The notes beneath the pieces are model-generated. The model made no database searches. It was not told the DNA's origin and saw only the letters and a list, made by a program, of their open reading frames with translations. From assembly GCA_902496335.1 (NCBI GenBank), contig CABVAO010000009.1, positions 1 through 48,077 of the forward strand: a DNA stretch of 48,077 nt, in the 5' to 3' direction. Of this stretch, positions 42,914 through 48,077 are shown one piece after another. Both the position numbers and the translations under genes were made by a program. Every line of letters starts with the position of its first letter. Positions within the stretch are counted from its first letter, which is position 1. The stretch comes from an uncultured Collinsella sp. (lineage in GTDB: Bacteria > Actinomycetota > Coriobacteriia > Coriobacteriales > Coriobacteriaceae).

Positions 42914-43038
42914 GCAGTTATTCTACACTGCGCTCTAATTCGGGGTGTTTCGGTCGACGCCGGTCGGTGTTAAGCTGGTATTGGCTTTGGTTTTAAATTG
43001 CCGTTTTGTTGTTTAACATACGTTGGCGGGGAGGGCGT

Positions 43039-44388
43039 GTGGCTAAGAAATCTACGGCTATCGATGTAACGCAGGGTGTCATTTGGCAACAGCTGCTGTC
43101 GCTGTGCGTCCCCATCTTCTTTAGTTCGTTTTTTCAGCAGGCTTACACGCTTATCGGTACGTATATCGTCGGCCAGTTTGGCGGCAAGCTCGCATTGGGT
43201 GGCATTCAGGCCACGATGGTGCTCACCGAGCTCTGCATTGGCTTTTGCGTTGGCGTTGGCGCCGGTTGTGCCGTTATCACGGGTCAGTTTTTTGGCCAGC
43301 ACGATGACGAGCGCCTGAGCCGTTCGGTCCATACAGCCATGACGCTTGCTTTGGTGGGCGGCATCGTCGTTTCCATTCTTGGCATGGTTTTTGTCGAGCC
43401 CATGCTGGTGTTGATGAATACGCCGCACGAGCTACTTGCCGAGGGCGTTGCCTATGCTCGCTGTTATTTTGCCGCGATGGTTGCGGCACTGCTGCTGAAT
43501 ATGGGAACCGCACTGCTGCGTGCCGTGGGCGATACGCGCGGGCCCGCCGTGATCATTGCCTCTGGCTGCCTTGTTAACGTGGTGCTGGATATCATCTTTG
43601 TCGTTGTGTTGCATATGGAGGCGCTGGGCTGCGGCATCGCGGTGGCGCTGACCATTTGTTCCAATGCAACGATGATCGTGTTGCGCATGATGCGCGCTCC
43701 GGGCGCATGGCGTCTTTCGCTGTCTAAGCTCGGTATCGATCGCGGTATTTGCAAGAGTATGATCTCGTGTGGTCTGCCACTCGGTTTTCAATCGGCTGCC
43801 TATTCGATCTCGAACGTGCTGATCCAGGTGTCGGTTAATTCGTTTGGCGCCGATGTCACGACTGCTTGGGGTCTATCTGGGCGCCTGGATGGCATTATCT
43901 GGATGGTGACCGAGGCGCTCGGCGTATCGATCACTACGTTCTCGGCGCAGAACTTTGGCGCGCGCAACTACGAGCGCATGCGCAAGGGCTACCATACGTC
44001 GCTCGTGCTGTCGTTTATGCTCATTGGTGGCCTGTCTGCCGTGCTGCTGGTGTTCTCGGGCCCGCTGTCGCGTTTGTTTGTCGACGATGCTTCGATTTCG
44101 GCGTACACCACGACGATTCTTCATTTTATCGCGCCGTTCTACGCGATTTTCTCGATTATCGAGAACGCGTCGGGATCCATTCGCGGTGCCGGCGTGAGCT
44201 TGCAGCCCATGCTGCTCACGATTTTTGGCACTGTCGTGCTCAGGGTGATCTGGGTGTTTGCGATTATGCCGTTCGATCCGTCGCTTGAGCACCTGCTGCT
44301 GGTTTACCCCGTAACCTGGCTCATCACGGCCACGATGTTTACCATTTACCACCACAGCGGCAACTGGCTCGGCCGCGCCACCGCCTAG
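43039..44388 (+). CDS. MATE family efflux transporter
   Basis: Twelve-segment membrane antiporter of the MATE/NorM family that exports drugs or metabolites using H+ or Na+. About 12 hydrophobic segments are visible over 449 residues, in two related halves (e.g. VPIFFSSFFQQAYTLIGTYIVGQFGG and the repeat half GLPLGFQSAAYSISNVLIQVSVNSFG). The start is GTG 43039, with GGGGAGGG just upstream. The substrate is unknown. Its stop codon lies within the palindrome at 44385-44414, together with that of the convergent cobO gene. Confidence 0.9.
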   Translation: MAKKSTAIDVTQGVIWQQLLSLCVPIFFSSFFQQAYTLIGTYIVGQFGGKLALGGIQATMVLTELCIGFCVGVGAGCAVITGQFFGQHDDERLSRSVHTAMTLALVGGIVVSILGMVFVEPMLVLMNTPHELLAEGVAYARCYFAAMVAALLLNMGTALLRAVGDTRGPAVIIASGCLVNVVLDIIFVVVLHMEALGCGIAVALTICSNATMIVLRMMRAPGAWRLSLSKLGIDRGICKSMISCGLPLGFQSAAYSISNVLIQVSVNSFGADVTTAWGLSGRLDGIIWMVTEALGVSITTFSAQNFGARNYERMRKGYHTSLVLSFMLIGGLSAVLLVFSGPLSRLFVDDASISAYTTTILHFIAPFYAIFSIIENASGSIRGAGVSLQPMLLTIFGTVVLRVIWVFAIMPFDPSLEHLLLVYPVTWLITATMFTIYHHSGNWLGRATA

Positions 44389-44414
44389 CCATTCGGGACG
44401 TCCCCAATGGCTAG
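44385..44414. repeat. 30-bp near-perfect palindrome holding the stop codons of two convergent genes
   Basis: The sequence starts CTAGCCATT, has a central palindrome GGGACGTCCC and ends AATGGCTAG; only one symmetric base pair (C opposite C) breaks the symmetry. The MATE stop TAG (44386-44388) and the cobO stop (44411-44413 on the minus strand) both fall in its ends. It shares the CATTGGGGACGT motif (reverse complement) with the element at 24015-24064. It may end transcription from both sides. Confidence 0.85.
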
Positions 44415-44896
44415 TATTCGATGCCTTGGCGGGCTAGGAGTCCTTCGTCGAAGTAGTGTTTGATGGGGCGCATTTCGGTGACAAGGTCGGCGAGGTTCGC
44501 GAGGGGCAGCAAGCCCCGGCCGGTGAGCACGAGCTCCGTGGTGGCGGGCTTTATCGCGATCAGCGCTTCGACATCCTCGCGCGTCACGAAGCCGCGGCGC
44601 ATGGCCTCGCCGAGTTCATCCAAAATCAGAACGTCGACCTGTGATATCTGCTCGCATGCGAGCTCCATGATCTGCGCGGCGCAAGCCTCGGGTGTGTCGC
44701 GGTCGGCTTGTACGATGCGTAGCCCTAAACGAGGTGCTGCATCATGTTCGGCGCAGTGCAGCTTCTTGGCAAACTGAAGCATGAGCACGTTAAGTCCATA
44801 GCCCGTGGCACGCAGCGCGAGCCCCAGCGCAGCCGTCGTCTTGCCCTTGCCGTCGCCCGTATAGATTTGAACCTTGCCGACTTCCAGTGATGCCAT
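44411..44896 (-). CDS. cobO: Corrinoid adenosyltransferase
   Basis: Adenosylates cob(I)alamin to form coenzyme B12 (BtuR/CobO/CobP type). The 161-residue protein has the P-loop GDGKGKTTAALGLALRA (14-30) and LMLQFAKK, the VLILDELGEAMRRGF segment and TELVLTGRG. It starts at ATG 44896, with only a weak ribosome site, and is transcribed towards the MATE gene. No other cobalamin genes are in the window, so it may serve salvage of imported corrinoid. Confidence 0.92.
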   Translation of the reverse strand: MASLEVGKVQIYTGDGKGKTTAALGLALRATGYGLNVLMLQFAKKLHCAEHDAAPRLGLRIVQADRDTPEACAAQIMELACEQISQVDVLILDELGEAMRRGFVTREDVEALIAIKPATTELVLTGRGLLPLANLADLVTEMRPIKHYFDEGLLARQGIEY

Positions 44897-44973
44897 CTCT
44901 GTCTTTTCGTGCCCGGCGTCGGTTTATCGCCGTCCGGGTTGGGTATTCTAGAAAGCATTATCAACCCCAGTAG

Positions 44974-46881
44974 ATGGAGTTCAAGCAGATGGAGATGGAT
45001 GACAACAAGCGTAGACGGAATATGATCCTCTACGTGCTCATCGCCTTCGTCGTCTACCTCGTGCTCTCGACCGTTCTGTTCCCCAACATCGGTCACACGC
45101 AGCAGATTACGAAGACCGATTACTCGACGTTTGTCAAAGCGCTCGATAAGAAGAGTGTCGACAAGGTCGAGTACAACACGGACGATTACTCGATTTATTA
45201 CACCAAGAAGGGCGAGGACGAGAACATCGCCTATAAGACGACCGGTGTGCCGAACGATGCGGGCTTTACCGATCGCGTGCTTGAGTCTGGCGCTTCGCTG
45301 GAGTCGGTCGTTCCCGATAAAAACTCGGGTTTGATGACCTACTACCTGCTTACGCTCATCCTTCCCATGGCGATTTTCTTCCTCATCGGTTGGTGGCTCA
45401 ACCGCCGCATGAAGAAGGCTATGGGCGATGACGGCCCGTCGATGAACTTTGGCGGCGGCGGTTTTGGCGGCGGCGGACTGGGTAAGTCCGGCGCGCGCGT
45501 GATCGCCTCCAAGGACGTGGGCGTGACCTTTAAGGATGTCGCCGGCCAGGAAGAGGCCAAGGAGTCTCTCAAGGAGGTCGTCGACTTTCTGGAGAAGCCG
45601 CAGCGCTATGAGGAGATCGGCGCCAAGTTGCCGCGCGGTGCTCTCCTTGTTGGCCCTCCGGGTACCGGTAAGACCCTGCTTGCCAAGGCTGTTGCCGGCG
45701 AGGCGGGCGTTCCGTTCTTTAGCATTTCGGGCTCTGAGTTCGTTGAGATGTTTGTTGGTCGCGGCGCTGCTAAGGTTCGTGACCTGTTTAAGCAGGCCAA
45801 GGAAAAGGCACCGTGTATCGTCTTTATCGATGAGATCGATACCATCGGTAAGAAGCGCGATGGCGGCGGCTTTAGCGGCAACGACGAGCGCGAGCAGACG
45901 CTCAATCAGTTGCTGACCGAGATGGATGGCTTCGATAACCACAAGGGTATCGTTGTCCTTGCCGCAACCAACCGCCCCGACAGTCTCGATCCCGCTCTAC
46001 TGCGCCCCGGTCGTTTTGACCGCCGCATCCCTGTCGAGCTGCCCGATCTGACCGGCCGCAAGAACATCCTCGAGCTGCATGCCAAGAGCGTGAAGACCGA
46101 GCCGCCGATCGACCTGACCGCGATTGCCCGCGCCACGCCCGGTGCCTCGGGCGCCGACCTGGCCAATATCATCAACGAGGGCGCCCTGCGTGCCGTCCGT
46201 GAGGGCCGCAAGCGCGCTACGCAGGACGATTTTGAGGAGTCGGTGGAGGTCGTCATCGCCGGCCAGCAGCGTAAGTCCACGGTGCTGTCCGACCACGAGA
46301 AGCAGGTTGTTTCTTACCACGAGATCGGCCATGCCATCGTTGCCGCCCGCCAGAAGGGATCTGCACCGGTCACGAAGATCACCATCGTGCCGCGCACGAG
46401 CGGTGCTCTGGGCTACACCATGCAGGTCGAGGAGGATGAGCGCTTCCTGACCACGCGCCAGGAGGTCCTGGACAAGCTCGCCGTCTATTGCGGTGGCCGT
46501 GCAGCCGAGGAGCTCATCTTTGGTGAGATGACGACCGGCGCCGCCAACGATATCGAGCAGGCCACCAAGCTCGCCCGTAACATGGTGACGCGCTTTGGTA
46601 TGTCCGATGAGTTTGGCATGATGGCACTCGGTACCGTTCAGAATGCGTACCTTAACCAGGACACGTCGCTCACCTGCGCCCCCGGTACGGCCGAGCGCGT
46701 GGACGCGATTGTCGCCAAGCTGATCGAGGATGCGCACGACCGCGCCCTGCAGATCCTGAAGGAGAACAAGTTCAAGCTCCACGAGCTGGCTCGTTATCTG
46801 TACAAGAAGGAGACGATCACGGGCGAGGAGTTCATGAATCTCCTCACGCGCGAGAATCCGCTGATGCCAAAGCAGCAGTAA
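44974..46881 (+). CDS. ftsH: ATP-dependent zinc metalloprotease FtsH
   Basis: Membrane-bound AAA+ protease for quality control. Two transmembrane segments (about 16-35 and 118-138) are followed by a Gly-rich linker (GGGGFGGGGLGKSGARV), the AAA domain with Walker A GPPGTGKT (about 228), Walker B FIDEIDTIG and the SRH (NRPDSLDPALLRPGRFDRRI), and the zinc site HEIGH (about 449-453; the usual form is HEAGH) with LIFGEMTTGAANDIEQAT. At 635 residues it is normal. ATG 44974 is used; ATG 44989 is a possible alternative. It is divergent from cobO and ends in a terminator. Confidence 0.96.
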   Translation: MEFKQMEMDDNKRRRNMILYVLIAFVVYLVLSTVLFPNIGHTQQITKTDYSTFVKALDKKSVDKVEYNTDDYSIYYTKKGEDENIAYKTTGVPNDAGFTDRVLESGASLESVVPDKNSGLMTYYLLTLILPMAIFFLIGWWLNRRMKKAMGDDGPSMNFGGGGFGGGGLGKSGARVIASKDVGVTFKDVAGQEEAKESLKEVVDFLEKPQRYEEIGAKLPRGALLVGPPGTGKTLLAKAVAGEAGVPFFSISGSEFVEMFVGRGAAKVRDLFKQAKEKAPCIVFIDEIDTIGKKRDGGGFSGNDEREQTLNQLLTEMDGFDNHKGIVVLAATNRPDSLDPALLRPGRFDRRIPVELPDLTGRKNILELHAKSVKTEPPIDLTAIARATPGASGADLANIINEGALRAVREGRKRATQDDFEESVEVVIAGQQRKSTVLSDHEKQVVSYHEIGHAIVAARQKGSAPVTKITIVPRTSGALGYTMQVEEDERFLTTRQEVLDKLAVYCGGRAAEELIFGEMTTGAANDIEQATKLARNMVTRFGMSDEFGMMALGTVQNAYLNQDTSLTCAPGTAERVDAIVAKLIEDAHDRALQILKENKFKLHELARYLYKKETITGEEFMNLLTRENPLMPKQQ

Positions 46882-46902
46882 TACTGGTTGCGCAGTGTCA
46901 AT

Positions 46903-46939
46903 CGCCCCATTTGAGTGTTTATCTCAAATGGGGCGTTTT
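46903..46939 (+). terminator. Terminator after ftsH
   Basis: A 13-bp perfect stem (CGCCCCATTTGAG at 46903-46915 with 46923-46935) is followed by TTTT. The DUF523 gene begins about 20 bp later. Confidence 0.92.
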
Positions 46940-46957
46940 GCGTGGGGAGAGTTGTAT

Positions 46958-47449
46958 ATGAAGATCGTGGTAAGTGCCTGCTTGATGGGCGAGAGCTGCA
47001 AGTATAACGGGCTCGACAACTACCACCGCGCGTTGGTCGAGGCCTGCGAACGTACGGGGACCGAGGTCCTCTTGGTGTGCCCTGAGGTCTTTGGCGGCCT
47101 GCCCACACCGCGCAAGCCGTCCGAGATCGTGGACGGCGAGGTCCGTACCTGCGAGGGCATCTCGGTCGATCGCGAGTTTCGCCTAGGCGCTCAACGTGCG
47201 CTCGATATGTGCGAGCAAGCGGGCGGTCCGGAAGAGATCGCCGCGTGCATCCTGCAGGACCGCAGCCCCTCGTGTGGCGTAGGTCGCATCTACGACGGAA
47301 CGTTCAGCGGTACGCTCACCGTGGGCAACGGTGTTTTCGTCGACCTGCTCCTGCGCCACGGCTACCGTGTGATCCCGGCAAGCGAGTTTGATCCCAGCAT
47401 GTTGGAACATTGCCCACAGCACTCGAACCCAGCACTTTCTCACGGGTGA
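46958..47449 (+). CDS. DUF523 family protein with a junction-derived C-terminal tail
   Basis: A 163-residue DUF523 protein. Typical motifs are MKIVVSACLMGESCKYNG at the start, PEVFGGLPTPRKPSEI, and CILQDRSPSCGVGRIYDGTFSG. Function of the family is not established; Cys-rich motifs suggest metal or redox chemistry. ATG 46958 has GGGGAG upstream. The last residues (about LEHCPQHSNPALSHG) do not resemble the family and are encoded by sequence that, on the other strand, reads as a serine-recombinase remnant. The native 3' end was therefore probably replaced or extended by an insertion near 47400. The core domain is intact, so the protein may still work. Confidence 0.82.
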   Translation: MKIVVSACLMGESCKYNGLDNYHRALVEACERTGTEVLLVCPEVFGGLPTPRKPSEIVDGEVRTCEGISVDREFRLGAQRALDMCEQAGGPEEIAACILQDRSPSCGVGRIYDGTFSGTLTVGNGVFVDLLLRHGYRVIPASEFDPSMLEHCPQHSNPALSHG

Positions 47450-47541
47450 CCGTTTTGGCATCATCCGTGAATTTGATATTGAGTACGACCCGGTCATCAA
47501 AGACGTCGACCGAGTTGACAGGCGCCGTACCCAGGTAGCCC
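47411..47541 (-). pseudogene. Remnant of a serine recombinase C-terminus
   Basis: On the minus strand the frame reads PVNSVDVFDDRVVLNIKF followed by TDDAKTVTREKVLGSS, a pattern typical of the last part of large serine recombinases (compare VNSVxVFDDxxVxxxNY and a TxTxE tail). There is no proper start upstream, and no stop of its own where the family would end; it runs into the antisense of the DUF523 gene. It is about 40 codons of decayed element and a second, independent trace of this type of recombinase in the window. Confidence 0.6.
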
Positions 47542-47629
47542 CTCCCCGCGGCCCTCGCGCAGGAACGCGTACACGGCCCTCCCGTCTCTTGCGCCCCTCC
47601 CGGAACCGTCCACATCAGTGTAGCCAATC

Positions 47630-47854
47630 CAGTCCGCCAAGGGCTGCGGCCCGGACAACGCGGCGATGGAGGGCTTCTTCGGCCTGCTCAAGAAGGAGTT
47701 CTGGCACGGCAGGGACTGGTCGGACTGGACCCCCGCCCGCTTCATCGAGGAGCTCGGGGGCTGGATCGGCCGATACAATACGGAGAGGCGCAGCGATGCG
47801 CTCGGTGGCCGCACGCCGGCCGAGTTCCGCTCCGCGCTGGGAAGGGCCGCGTAA
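47630..47854 (+). pseudogene. IS3-family transposase (OrfB) C-terminal fragment
   Basis: The frame reads DNAAMEGFFGLLKKEF, then GGWIGRYNTERRSDALGG and TPAEFRSALGRAA, which is the end of the DDE integrase core (rve/rve_3) of IS3-group transposases, including the third catalytic Glu region. Nothing of the N-terminal part is present; a stop lies at 47621 just before it. It is a truncated, non-functional IS copy. Its base composition is like the host, so the IS is probably native to related genomes. Confidence 0.8.
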
Positions 47855-47855
47855 C

Positions 47856-47882
47856 GGTCCAAGAAATCGTCCGCTGTCCCCA
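47856..47882. repeat. Possible right terminal inverted repeat of the IS3 fragment
   Basis: The sequence directly after the transposase stop (GGTCCAAGAAATCG then TCCGCTGTCCCC) resembles an IS3-group end, with the tip probably near 47882. The other end is not in the window, so this cannot be verified by pairing. Confidence 0.4.
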
Positions 47883-47968
47883 TTCTTGCTCCTTTGGGAC
47901 GGCTTCTTGTTGGGGCGTGCCTGCCCCAAACCCTGCTAGGAACGAGTGCAGCAAACTGGAATTTTAAA

Positions 47969-48064
47969 TTAGTCTTTGCCAATAACCTTTGAACCTTCAC
48001 CATCAATTACAATTCCCTGACGATTGTTAATTGGGCATAGATTCAAATCCGAAAACTCAGTCAT
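47969..48064 (-). CDS. Short AT-rich open frame of unknown function, possibly partial
   Basis: An ATG at 48064 starts a 31-codon frame (MTEFSDLNLCPINNRQGIVI..., ending SKVIGKD) that stops at 47969. The frame is also open upstream to the window edge, so it may be the 3' end of a longer gene. No ribosome site is visible. The region 47940-48077 is much AT-richer than the rest of the window, which suggests recently acquired DNA. I do not recognise the product. The stretch 47883-47968 holds no other feature. Confidence 0.35.
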   Translation of the reverse strand: MTEFSDLNLCPINNRQGIVIDGEGSKVIGKD

Positions 48065-48077
48065 TATTTTCTCGGTA

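Overview
The window looks like a high-GC Coriobacteriia chromosome, most likely Collinsella or a close relative. This is inferred from the codon style, the actinobacterial-type gene order (coaD, SepIVA-like, DUF177, rpmF, plsX, acpP, rnc, smc, ftsY, ffh) and the anaerobic gene content. No database search was possible. About 45 kb is compact, mostly plus-strand housekeeping sequence; mobile-element debris lies at both edges.

Left edge (1-6.4 kb): the 3' part of an AT-richer large serine recombinase ends beside a LacI-family regulator gene that has lost its start and DNA-binding domain, so the element appears to have inserted into that gene. Downstream are twin LacI-type operators, a sucrose PTS permease (scrA) and sucrose-6-phosphate hydrolase (scrB), a sucrose operon whose own repressor is probably destroyed. 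Next is a cystathionine-gamma-synthase-like protein in which arginine replaces the PLP lysine.

6.4-12.1 kb: a 19-bp inverted-repeat unit, a stand-alone ModE-type winged-helix protein, guaB, leuS with a structured leader, and a minus-strand lipoprotein gene broken by one in-frame stop codon.

12.1-24.4 kb: a translation/RNA operon (rimP, nusA, infB, rbfA, nrnA, truB, ribF, dnaG) with a strong promoter and a terminator hairpin in its leader, then rpoD and two identical tRNA-Asn genes. NusA has a C-terminal Cys/His finger-like tail, and no ylxR lies between nusA and infB.

24.5-39.5 kb: asp23, fakA, recG, rsmD and coaD, followed by the lipid, RNase III and SRP cluster (SepIVA-like, DUF177, rpmF, plsX, acpP, rnc, smc, ftsY, ffh).

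39.5-47.4 kb: a minus-strand DUF134-NifX fusion with a His/Cys-rich tail and two palindromic operator-like sites, then thyA-folA, a SpoU methyltransferase, a MATE transporter convergent with a corrinoid adenosyltransferase (both stop codons inside one palindrome), ftsH and a DUF523 gene.

Right edge (47.4-48.1 kb): the DUF523 3' end runs into a decayed serine-recombinase remnant, an IS3-type transposase fragment and an AT-rich tail.

I see no clear multi-gene undescribed system. The best leads are the lysine-less PLP-fold protein, the NusA finger, the self-contained DUF134-NifX regulatory unit, the rimP-nusA leader attenuator and the palindrome shared by two stop codons.
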